Made by a program: the position numbers and the translations under genes
In this document: in pieces, positions 54,771 through 64,000 of the stretch
How positions within the stretch are numbered: position 1 is the stretch's first letter
Layout of the letters: the number at the start of each line of letters is the position of its first letter
Origin: Mantis religiosa
Taxonomy: Eukaryota > Arthropoda > Insecta > Mantodea > Mantidae
DNA: 64,000 nucleotides
NCBI GenBank assembly: GCA_030765055.1
Contig: CM060953.1
Span: 177,254,493 to 177,318,492, forward strand
Reading direction: 5' to 3'
Notes under the pieces: model-generated
What the model was told of the DNA's origin: nothing
Database searches by the model: none
The model's input: the letters and a program-made list of their open reading frames with translations, nothing else

Positions 54771-56299
54771 AAATCTATTTTGGAAGCTGTTTTATAAAGT
54801 GGCACCTTTTAACCTTCATTGCAGTAAAATATTGCTTATCTTATTTGAACTTTAAACCTCGTTGTTAAAGGTCAGCTCACAAATAACTTTTCCTAGCCAC
54901 CACAGAATCATAAATCTGTTTCGTGTCTAACAACGGGTAGTTTCACACAGGTTCTGGCAAAGCGCCCTTCTCGGATGGCTACAGGTAGCAGCCAGTAAAC
55001 TACGAAATTTATTAATTTTTCCACCTATATATTTGTGCACTAACGTGTGGCTTCCATTGAATAGAATGCCCTTCAAGTGATTTACCTTCCACTTCAATAA
55101 ATCGGATCTGCAATGGAAAACAAAAGAGTGATTTATCGAGCTGGCAAAATGATATATGGGAATTCCAACTGCTGTAAAATTTGTTACCTCGACGAAATAA
55201 CCTTTAATTATTCAAAATAGTGGAGGTAAAGGCCTTTAATAAGGTCCAGATTCGAATTTGGCGTTAAGGTACTTGTAAAATTAAAACTAGCTGATGTAAT
55301 TTGTAAACTTAAGGTATTCCTTGCTGTAATACTGTATTTATTGCAGACATATAGCTATATAAGTTTGAACAAAAGAAGGAAAAAGATGTTATAATGTTCA
55401 ATGATTCACTTAGACAACTGTTTTGGCTTTCATGGTCACTTATTCTCACTGTTTTGTTTTTGAGATCCAGATGATAATAATCAGGTATTTGTATACATAG
55501 TCTGCATTCACACCTCGTGTTCAGTTCACGAAATCATGCGTTGGTACAAATGTTGTAGCAGAAGGCGTGAATTACCACTCTCTACCTACCTCTTTTCAAA
55601 TGTTTCCTTTCTCCAGGATCATGACCCCTTTGCACTATAACAGTTCCGAACATATGACTCACTTCTCATCTATACCCGATAGCAGGGGACCGTGTGTGCG
55701 ATTTGCACTGGGCGGAGCGATGTCTGGGCAAATTTTCTGCAACTTGTGTGCAGAACAGACCACTCTGCGTGGTCTGTATTTCACTTCCGCATAGAAAATG
55801 AAATCTAATGGGTAATGTATAGTATCATTCGTGAGATTAATATAACTATCCTTCTCCAAGTATTTCGTATTCCGCAGTGTGGGACTTCATTCAATTGTGG
55901 CTCCCTGAGCGCATGTGCTCTGTTACAAAATATGTCTGCTGTGTTAATGTGCACACCATATTGCAGTTACTCCAGAGCTGAATAATGATGGTGATGATAT
56001 TGATGATGAACTGGGGCAAATAGCTCAGGAAAATGGAATCGAAATTGAAGCAAACGAAAGCAGATGCCAAAAAATGGAAATACCATATCGGCTTGCTTAA
56101 ATCATATACAGGATGTTTCGAAAAAACACCGAACGAATATATAAAAGGGTTGCTCATATAGATAGTCTTTACCGCCAATAGAGCCGCATAAAAGATGCTC
56201 CAAAATGAGTGTAGATGAGGCAGTTACTGGAACAACGCCGGGCGCCTTATGCTATCGAAGTTGGCAGGTAGTTGACACAACGTGCTCTGGTGGTGTAGT
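54771..56299. other. no recognisable feature
   Basis: About 1.5 kb without a recognised element. A perfect short palindrome, CAGACCAC-TCTGC-GTGGTCTG, lies at about 55757-55779. Frames at 55567-55859 on both strands overlap and are unlikely to be genes. Confidence 0.45.
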
Positions 56300-56801
56300 T
56301 TAGGCGCAATAAATCTTGAGTTTTGGCGTCGATTAATTACTGTAGATGAAGTTTTGATATACCATTATACGCCCGAAACAAAATTGCAAAGCGGGAAGCG
56401 GCTCAAAAAAGCAAAAAGTGTTCTTTTTTCGGCTACGAAAGTGATTACTATTTCTGGAGGGATAGTCATGCAGTTATTTTAATGGATTATCTTCAAAAAC
56501 CATTACAGGTGCATATTACGCATCATTACTTGGCAAGCTGAAGGCAGAATTTGCGAGAAAACGGCCACATTTTCAGGAAAAGAAAATCCTGTTTCATCAA
56601 GACAACGCACTATCTCACAGCTCAGCGGTTGCGAAAATCCACGCTTTATGGCTTGAAATGCTTGACCATCCGCCTTACTCACCATATCTAGCCCCAAGCA
56701 ACTTCTTTTTATTCCCTCATCTTAAAATTGCGCTCGGAGGACAGAAATTTTCGTCAAATTAGGAGGTAATCACCTTTGCGAACAATTATTTTGCATAGAA
56801 A
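56300..56801 (+). pseudogene. mariner M6 transposase, catalytic region, 5' truncated
   Basis: The plus strand reads EFWRRLITVDEVLIYHYTPE (first catalytic Asp present; family VDETWIHHYTPE), then KKAKSVLFSATKVITISGGI, then in other frames the AYYASLLGKLKAEFARKRPH-like block, FHQDNALSHSSAVAK (second Asp) and SPYLAPSNFFLFPHLKIALG (third block, Asp replaced by Asn). Stops and shifts separate them. The N-terminal HTH half is absent: homology starts abruptly near 56310. The last codons of this gene are expanded into the tandem array that follows. Confidence 0.8.
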
Positions 56802-59000
56802 AACGTCGAGTACTATTTGGACGGGTTACAGAGATGAGAGCATCGCTGGGAGAAGTGCGTAGAGTTACAAGGAGACTATGTTAAAGAACGCCGAGTACTA
56901 TTTGGACGGGTTACAGAGATGGGAGCATCGCTAGGAGAAGTGTGTAGAGTTACAAGGAGACTATGTTGAAAAACGCCGAGTACTATTTGGACGGGTTACA
57001 GAGATGGGAGCATCGCTAGGAGAAGTGTGTAGAGTTACAAGGAGACAATGTTGAAAAACGTGGGGTACAATTTGGACGGGTTACAGAGATGGGGGCATCG
57101 CTAGGAGAAGTGTGTGGAGTTACAAGGAGACTATGTTGAAATACGCCTAGTACTATAAGGACGGGCTACAGAGATGGGGGCATCGCTGGTAGAAGTGTGT
57201 AGAGTTACAAGGAGACTATGTTGAAAAACGCCGAGTACTATTTGGACGGGCTACAGAGATGAGAGAATCACTGGGAGAAGTGTGTAGAGTTACAAGGAGA
57301 CTATGTTGAAAAACAGCGAGTACTATTTGAACGGGTTACAGAGATGGGCGCATCGCTGGAAGAATTGTGTAGTTACAAGGAGACTATGTTGAAAAACGCC
57401 GAGTACTATTTGGACGGGTTACAGAGATGAGAGCATCGCTGGGAGAAGTGCGTAGAGTTACAAGGAGACTATGTTAAAGGACGCCGAGTACTATTTGGAC
57501 GGGTTACAGAGATGGGAGCATCGCTAGGAGAAGTGTGTAGAGTTACAAGGAGACTATGTTGAAAAACGCCGAGTACTATTTGGACGGGTTACAGAGATGG
57601 GAGCATCGCTAGGAGAAGTGTGTAGAGTTACAAGGAGACAATGTTGAAAAACGTGGGGTACAATTTGGACGGGTTACAGAGATGGGGGCATCGCTAGGAG
57701 AAGTGTGTGGAGTTACAAGGAGACTATGTTGAAATACGCCTAGTACTATCAGGACGGGCTACAGAGATGGGAGCATCGCTGGTAGAAGTGTGTAGAGTTA
57801 CAAGGAGACTATGTTGAAAAACGCCAAGTACTATTTGGACGGGCTACAGAGATGAGAGAATCACTGGGAGAAGTGTGTAGAGTTACAAGGAGACTATGTT
57901 GAAAAACAGCGAGTACTATTTGAACGGGTTACAGAGATGGGCGCATCGCTGGAAGAATTGTGTAATTACAAGGAGACTATGTTGAAAAACGCCGAGTACT
58001 ATTTGGACGGGTTATAGAGATGGGCGCATCGCTGGAAGAATTGTGTAGTTACAAGGAGACTATGTTGAAAAACAGCGAGTACTATTTGAACGGGTTACAG
58101 AGATGGGCGCATCGCTGGAAGAATTGTGTAGTTACAAGGAGACTATGTTGAAAAACGCCGAGTACTATTTGGACGGGTTACAGAGATGAGAGCATCGCTA
58201 GGAGAAGTGCGTAGAGTTACAAGGAGACTATGTTAAAGAACGCCGAGTACTATTTGGACGGGTTACAGAGATGGGAGCATCGCTAGGAGAAGTGTGTAGA
58301 GTTACAAGGAGACTATGTTGAAAAACGCCGAGTACTATTTGGACGGGTTACAGAGATGGGAGTATCGCTAGGAGAAGTGTGTACAGTTACAAGGAGACAA
58401 TGTTGAAAAACGTGGGGTACAATTTGGACGGGCTACAGAGATGGGGGCATCGCTAGGAGAAGTGTGTGGAGTTACAAGGAGACTATGTTGAAATACGCCT
58501 AGTACTATCAGGACGGACTACAGAGATGGGAGCATCGCTGGTAGAAGTGTGTAGAGTTACAAGGAGACTATGTTGAAAAACGCCGAGTACTATTTGGACG
58601 GGCTACAGAGATGAGAGAATCACTGGGAGAAGTGTGTAGAGTTACAAGGAGACTATGTTGAAAAACAGCGAGTACTATTTGAACGGGTTACAGAGATGGG
58701 CGCATCGCTGGAAGAATTGTGTAGTTACAAGGAGACTATGTTGAAAAACGCCGAGTACTATTTGGACGGGCTACAGAGATGAGAGAATCACTGGGAGAAG
58801 TGTGTAGAGTTACAAGGAGACTATGTTGAAAAACAGCGAGTACTATTTGAACGGGTTACAGAGATGGGCGCATCGCTGGAAGAATTGTGTAGTTACAAGG
58901 AGACTATGTTGAAAAACGCCGAGTACTATTTGGACGGGTTACAGAGATAGGAGCATCGCTGAGAGAAGGTGTAGAGTTACAAGGACACTATGTTGAAAAA
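56802..59000 (+). repeat. 26-unit tandem array made from the end of the M6 transposase gene, with seven-unit higher-order repeats
   Basis: The first unit still encodes the normal transposase end (EYYLDGLQR, EHRWEKCVELQGDY). Unit starts, marked by GAGTACTAT or its variants, are at 56808, 56893, 56978, 57063, 57148, 57233, 57318, 57401 and so on to 58921: 26 units, each 85 or 83 bp. Since these are not multiples of three, the array cannot stay in frame. Unit variants recur in fixed order A-B-C-D-E-F-G: 56808-57400, 57401-57993 and 58160-58752 are three complete 593-bp sets, with two extra units (57994-58159) before the third and an F-G pair plus a terminal unit after it. Marker variants are GTTAAAG (A), GACAATG (C end), AATACGCCTAGTAC (E start), GAGAATCACTGGG (F) and AAGAATTGTG (G). 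Confidence 0.95.
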
Positions 59001-59065
59001 AATGAGAAAAAATATCTTGTATGTTTATTAGGTCGGAAAATTTTCAGACCACCTATGAACAGTTA
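59001..59065 (+). mobile_element. 3' UTR and candidate right terminal repeat of mariner M6
   Basis: Immediately after the last unit, GTATGTTTATTAGGTCGGAA and AATTTTCAGACCACCTA follow. The inverted form, TAGGTGGTCTGAAAATTTTC, resembles terminal repeats of one mariner subfamily. This places the array inside the element, between the end of the coding sequence and its right end. The left terminal repeat is missing. Confidence 0.55.
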
Positions 59066-59663
59066 ATGAAAAAATTCTATTAATATAAATTGTATTTGAG
59101 AAGTACCCTTAGTAATTAATATCGAACTACGTTATGATTTAACCTTGTTTCGTATTACACATTTTAACTTATTTATAATTGCCTGGCCTTAACAACATCA
59201 CCTCTGATATTTCTTTAGAAATATTACATCCTCTGTTATCAGTGAAGCATAAATGCACTGCCGTTGTGTGAAGGTAGCAAGTCTGCCTGATAATTCAGGG
59301 GTTGAAGTGTTAATTGGATATGTTAATCCAGTTTCTTCCTTACTACGCAAATACAAATGCAGTATAACGCTAAGCACTCTGGATTATTTGAGCTGGCATT
59401 AAACTTCATCTCTTCGCCAAACACCTCTGTTTACCCAAGATCTTGTAACTGCAAAAAATTATTTCACACTTCCACGATTTTCTCCACCAATTAGAAATTA
59501 AAGTAGTACCTTGTGAATTAAGGTAGGTGGACATAACGATATCGTATTTTACAATATTACATAATTACTTATAGATTCTCAGAAGGAGCGCCTCGAGTAA
59601 AGGAATATCTCAGGAGGTTGGAAACGTGGATGCTGCCGTCGTCACCGTCGTCATGGAAAGCCC
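59066..59663. other. no recognisable feature
   Basis: AT-rich flank between the array and the next SINE. Confidence 0.45.
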
Positions 59664-59805
59664 TCCTCGGTAATGTAGGTGGTATCATGTCTGCCTCACG
59701 TACAAGAGGTCCCGAGTTCGAATCTCGGTCAGAGTGAGTTATCTGGATAAAGTTTCCTCCGGGGTTATCCCTTATACTGAAAGACGAATGTTGGGTAAGT
59801 AACGT
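59664..59805 (+). repeat. SINE B, plus strand, 3' truncated
   Basis: GTGGTATCATGTCTGCCTCA, B-box GAGTTCGAATCTC and GAGTGAGTTATCTGGATAAA, then AAGACGAATGTTGGGTAAGT, after which homology ends. Confidence 0.75.
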
Positions 59806-60036
59806 CCATCGAGCTATTCATCAAATTCTCAGCTTCAACCTACTCGAGAAGAAGAACCTAAACCACAGCTAACTAATACGGGCACTAGGGGAATATGACA
59901 CAACACACGATAAACAATTAATCTCGGGGAGCCAGAGGTAGACCTACAAGAATATCTAGAGAACCTTGTTAATGTTCTATATGCTTTACATCGCTGACCG
60001 GAGATAAACACACACCCATACACGTACACCAACACA

Positions 60037-60091
<55 letters not shown>

Positions 60092-60964
60092 CCCTTCCAC
60101 AGCCCTCAAGTCTTTGCGCCAATCATTGGCCAAGTCGGACCCTGGGAAAAAGGGTCCCCCATGAGTGGCACAGGCTCGCACCTACAATTGATAGGTAGGC
60201 CACCCGCCGAATGTGCACCAAACAGATACATGGACTATGAGAAGGTTGTTCACACACCTTAACGATGCTGACGGCAGATAATTACAACTGACCATTAAAG
60301 GCAAATGCCGATAATGCAAACTAGATTTATATTTAGGTTTAGCAAGATAGCAGTAAGTATAATAGACCACAACTGACAAGCTTGCAAGTATTACTTGCAG
60401 TGACAATGAAGCACCTAAACTTAAGACATAGCGCTACGTCGTGATAAATTACCCTAAACTTCCCAACAAATAACAACAGGAATCCTACCAAACACCACAC
60501 ACAATAGGCAGTGGATCAGGCTGGGCTTCATGTCAAGTCTGTATCCCTGCATCAGAAACCCACTCTGCTGAATCGCACTGCGAGACAGCTAAGATCATCT
60601 CCTGGAATGCGCGGATGCTTAAGGCAGTACCGCAGCACATTTCTCCTTCCCAATCTGGTGGAGATTTTTAGTGGAGTAGTGCCCTTGAGGTGAAGCCCAC
60701 ATATCCCACTGTGCTCTCCAACACAGTGGATAACCATAAATGAAGTTTTCCTCCACTCGGAAAAAAAGGTCTATGGGCCATGGGCTCTACCTTTGCACAG
60801 TCAAAATACTGCGGCCCTTCAAAATACTTTCAGTAGGCAGGTTAGATCTCCTAAATATATTCAAGAAACCATGTTTTTAATAAACAGGCGAGTAAAATAT
60901 TTGCCTAATTCTTCATATTCATATTACAATTTTACATACTAAATAAATTAAAATGTTGAGTTCA
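59806..60964. other. unique sequence with a (CA)n microsatellite
   Basis: A (CA)n run of about 54 bases lies at 60036-60090. Frames of 60-95 codons on both strands across 59835-60740 show no homology that I recognise; some consist of the CA repeat. Confidence 0.55.
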
Positions 60965-61035
60965 TTTTACCTATTCCATTCATCGTCCGATATTACTTAA
61001 CCTTGGAAGGCGTAAGTTACAAAATAAGAAAGAAA
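60965..61035 (+). repeat. SINE B, 3' end only
   Basis: CCATTCATCGTCCGATATTA followed by CTTAACCTTGGAAGGCGTAA and an A-rich tail match the last ~60 bases of SINE B. A short 5'-truncated copy. Confidence 0.65.
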
Positions 61036-61149
61036 AAGAAAAATCATCACGGAAAGAGTTATTTTAAAATGTTAAGTACATAATGTCTTAAATGTTAAGA
61101 CATTACAAAATTTAATACTTCAATGATAAGTTTCTCGTGCCCAAAATTC

Positions 61150-61700
61150 AGAAACGTTGATATCACATTCTGATACAGCCGGTAAGATGTATGACTCAAC
61201 AATGGAGACGAAAGTAGTAAATATTTACCATGATCTGGAAAATATAAAGTATGGAATATTGAGGATACACGCCAAGTTTTGCGATAAAATCCGCAAAAAT
61301 ATTAACCCCAACTTTCAGAAGAACTTGGGATCTCAAAAATATCATACATCACCACATTAAGACATAAAATCACACAGATGATGTAGATCTGTACTATGAA
61401 CTGACACCTCAACAGGCTGAACGTATAGTGCATATCAGTCAGCTTATCCATAATCCCATGGATGATATATTGGCGAGGAGAATTGTTCTTTGTGACGAAA
61501 AATGAAAAATGTATATATTGCTGAAACTCGCATGCTTGGAAACAGTGGCGTGATCCCCAGCAACCGGCGGAAGTCATTGTCAGCGATAACTTAGTTTATT
61601 CCCGAAGTAATGTTGTGTGTCTGTCGTAATTTAAAGCTGTGCCTTACTGGGAGTTTGTTCCAAATTGGCTAGCGATCTAGCTATGGAAGCCGAAGTAGAA
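61150..61700 (+). pseudogene. mariner M5b transposase, N-terminal half
   Basis: The plus strand aligns with the N-terminal half of M5a: GTATGGAATATTGAGGATAC here and GTATGGGATATTGAGGACGC there. Coding pieces are YELTPQQAERIVHISQLIHN, then RRIVLCDEK (first catalytic block, family RIVTCDEKW), then VMLCVCRNLK and WEFVPNW, the last being where M5a resumes with WKFVPNG. Several stops occur, and homology ends near 61680, so the second half is missing. Confidence 0.75.
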
Positions 61701-62640
61701 ATTCCTAAATCCATGGGCATCCCGAAACAATACGTGACAACTTATTAAAATAGTCTCAAAACAAATGAGATGCGTATGTTTAATTTTCTGAGAATAGCCT
61801 GTGAAATTTCCATGCAGAATGACGTTTGCATAAAAAATGGATTTGGTTATGTAAAAGAGTCAAATATATTTTTGTGGAGTTAAGCATCTTTGAGAAATTC
61901 CTTGATATTAGTTTGCACATTTTAATCCTTGTAGGTTTCTAAATGAGATGACAATGTTGGTATTTTTTTCCCTCGTGATCTTACAATGAGCGGAATTTCA
62001 AAACCATCTCGTAGCGATCAGTTGTTAAAAGATTCGAGTCCTGCTTTCTCCGATTGCCTTTTATCTTCAAGGAAATATGGAACAACATTATTTCTACAAA
62101 TATGTATCTATTAACATAAAGGTGAAAGAGTAAGTATTTTGTATGTAATGAGTAGAGAAAGTAATGTGACTCTTATCCCAGGTCAACTGCATGCCCTTTC
62201 CTCTTTACAGACAAAAGAAGAACAAAAGTTGTGGAGCCATCAATGGGAAAACCAATTATACATACACTTATCGTGCTGCATCTCCTATCTACTTTAAAAA
62301 TTAAACATTCTATTGGTGGTATCTAAAACGGTTCCGCTCCAAATTTAATTTAGTTCCTACCTTCTTATTACCGGGGATGTCTGAATAATAAACTTTTCCA
62401 ATACAATTAGTTTCAAAGTGCTTCTCGTTTCTAAACAGATACACGGAGCTCGCTTGCTGAATGGTCTTTTAGAATTTCAAAAGTTTCTTGCATAACATCG
62501 CAATTGCATTAACGTGAAATCTTTAAAGGCCTGGAGAAGTAACCTGAGTTGTAGAATATCCAAGTTACTTTTAAAGGATAAAAGAAAAGTTGCAAACGAT
62601 GGCTACTACTGCAATGAATACGAAGTAGGGTCATCTTCAC
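61701..62640. other. no recognisable feature
   Basis: AT-rich, with no repeats shared with the rest of the window. Confidence 0.45.
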
Positions 62641-62874
62641 AGTAATGGATAGAACCGTAAAGGGTAATAAAAAGAAGGACCTAAACTCCCTCCTAGCAGC
62701 TAGGGCTAAAGTGAGAAAATCACAGGAGGTCATAGGCCACAGACAGGTCATAGAGAGGCATGGATGTCTCCATTTCCAATCATGTTGTAGCCACCAGAGA
62801 GTACCACCTGGCATTCCTCTACGCAGCAGCGAGTGGACGTAAGAACTAGCCAAGAGCCAAAAGCGAGAACAAGT

Positions 62875-62932
62875 CGTCCGGGTGCTCCCGGACGGTGGGT
62901 AGAGCGCCACGGTACCTATCCGCTGAGCGGAT
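62875..62932 (+). other. two consecutive perfect hairpins
   Basis: CGTCCGGG-TGCT-CCCGGACG (62875-62894) and ATCCGC-TGA-GCGGAT (62918-62932) are perfect 8-bp and 6-bp stems, 23 bases apart, just upstream of a LINE ORF fragment. GC content is higher than in the surroundings. They could be structured RNA from an untranslated region of that LINE, or chance. Confidence 0.5.
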
Positions 62933-62938
62933 TTACCC

Positions 62939-63540
62939 GTGCGGGCTACTCGCTTGAAACAACGGCTGTATCGTGATATCATCCCGCCCCTGATCCTGTA
63001 TGGATGCGAGGTCTGGGGATCGGTGGCTCGTACCACCATCCGCAGACTGCATGCCGTGCAGAACAGGGCGCTTAGGATGATCTACGATACCGAACGTATG
63101 TTTCCTTCACACATCCTACACACTCATTCTGGCATACCTTACGTTGAGGACGTTGTGCGTGAACGCTCGCGCACATTGTATACCAGGATTACATCCCACC
63201 CCAATCACCTAGTGAACACACTAAGGCAATATGACCACCGTGTGCCCAGGAGGAGAAAGAGCTACCGCCTCCCCAAGGACGCCCTTGGATGGTGAGACCA
63301 GCCTCTCATCCCCTCAACACTGCACTCTGTCCCGGCCACACTAGGGCTGCATCTGGCCCGTCGGCAGACCCCCGGCAGTCAGGTTCACCTGTGTGACCCC
63401 GATGAGAACCACAACCTAAACGGTCCCCAACCAACCGACCTCTCGCTCCTGGCCCCACCACACTGGACGGACACTGCTACGCAGGCCACCTTTAGCGTGG
63501 CGGTTTAGGGCACTAGCCTCCAACTTGGAAGCTCATCCCG
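62939..63540 (+). pseudogene. Jockey/R1-like LINE, ORF2 C-terminus and 3' UTR
   Basis: The frame 62939-63295 reads LKQRLYRDIIPPLILYGCEV, then WGSVARTTIRRLHAVQNRAL and YTRITSHPNHLVNTLRQYDH, a classic C-terminal part of non-LTR reverse transcriptase proteins. It stops at 63293-63295 (TGA). GC-rich 3' UTR continues to about 63540. The RT active site is missing, so the copy is 5' truncated near 62940, or the upstream part is in another frame; nothing RT-like is visible there. It is a separate family from J1 and J2. Confidence 0.75.
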
Positions 63541-64000
63541 CTGCCAGGAGCACTAGCAGAGGCCGAATCAGGTCCATCAGTTAACAAGGACATCCAGGCA
63601 TTGGAGGAAGGACGTAAGAACTGAGGCAGGTCTTCTAACTTTTAGTAGAACAGGACTGGGCCCTCTACTGGTAGTGAGGCTTTTTCTTTGGGAGAGGTAA
63701 TGACGGCAGAGGTTATGTTTGGATTTGACACACGCACCTGGACTGAGAACTTTAACTTCATCAATTACGCTCGGATAAATATGTGAAAATGAGAGATAGC
63801 AATCTTATAATAGGAAAGAATTTTATTTTCTCACCATGAATGTACAAAACGCCTGCTCTACGTTATTTAGAATGCGAGCGATGCACGTCTTATCTTCACG
63901 TGTTTATGCTTATCCAAGATCCATTCATTCAACACAGATAAGCCTGAAGATCACCATTCCTGCCTCTCAACACACGTCTCAAGCTTATATAAATAGCGTA
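63541..64000. other. no recognisable feature
   Basis: End of the window: a moderately GC-rich start (possible remaining LINE 3' UTR to about 63700) grading into AT-rich sequence. No gene recognised. Confidence 0.4.

Noticed and set aside
56802..59000. Repeat protein or CRISPR array
   Set aside because: Units of 83-85 bp are not multiples of three and contain stops. There are no unique spacers, so neither a repeat protein nor a CRISPR array fits.
62509..63039. 176-codon minus-strand frame
   Set aside because: It lies antisense to LINE-associated sequence, with no recognisable motif.

Overview
The window looks like intergenic DNA from a large, repeat-rich animal genome, most likely an insect. 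The mix of element families (many mariner lineages, Jockey-, I- and CR1/L2-like LINEs, small Ty3/Gypsy elements, dense tRNA-derived SINEs) fits a hemimetabolous insect such as a cockroach, termite or stick insect, but the species cannot be fixed from sequence alone. I found no convincing host gene, no rRNA gene and no tRNA gene outside SINE heads. Nearly every open frame belongs to, or is a shadow of, a transposable element.

Layout. 0-6 kb: LINE 3' ends, SINEs, three copies of a GC-rich ~495-bp repeat and an I-like LINE tail with RNase H. 7-15 kb: a decayed mariner, a Jockey-like LINE, a scrambled Tc1-like relic, a second mariner lineage, and a mariner (13.8-15.1 kb) whose only obvious lesion is one frameshift. 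16-18.4 kb: a young internally deleted Gypsy element flanked by an exact 132-bp duplication. 20-27 kb: solo LTRs, a long-inverted-repeat element, a pogo/IS630-like relic, units with a hammerhead-like core and a foldback repeat with tRNA-like ends. 28-31 kb: a full-length dead mariner and a LINE. 31-39 kb: mostly SINEs in AT-rich sequence. 39-46 kb: a second Jockey-like LINE, a nested locus whose insertion order can be read from target duplications, and a foldback/tandem tRNA-like repeat. 46-54 kb: a Gypsy LTR with tripled primer-binding site, an R1-like LINE split by the GC-rich repeat, mariner relics and SINEs. 56-59 kb: a mariner whose last codons have expanded into 26 tandem units with seven-unit higher-order structure. 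59-64 kb: SINE pieces, a mariner relic and a LINE C-terminus.

The genes do not form a pathway. The biology here is element-on-element: LINE machinery probably mobilised the SINEs, mariners left TA-flanked copies, and the nested target duplications give a relative history. The strongest leads are the mariner-derived satellite, the 132-bp duplication around the truncated Gypsy element, the nested locus at 40.9-44.2 kb, the duplicated primer-binding sites in two unrelated Gypsy elements, and the recurrent hammerhead-like unit. Coordinates of decayed elements are approximate, usually within 10-50 bases.
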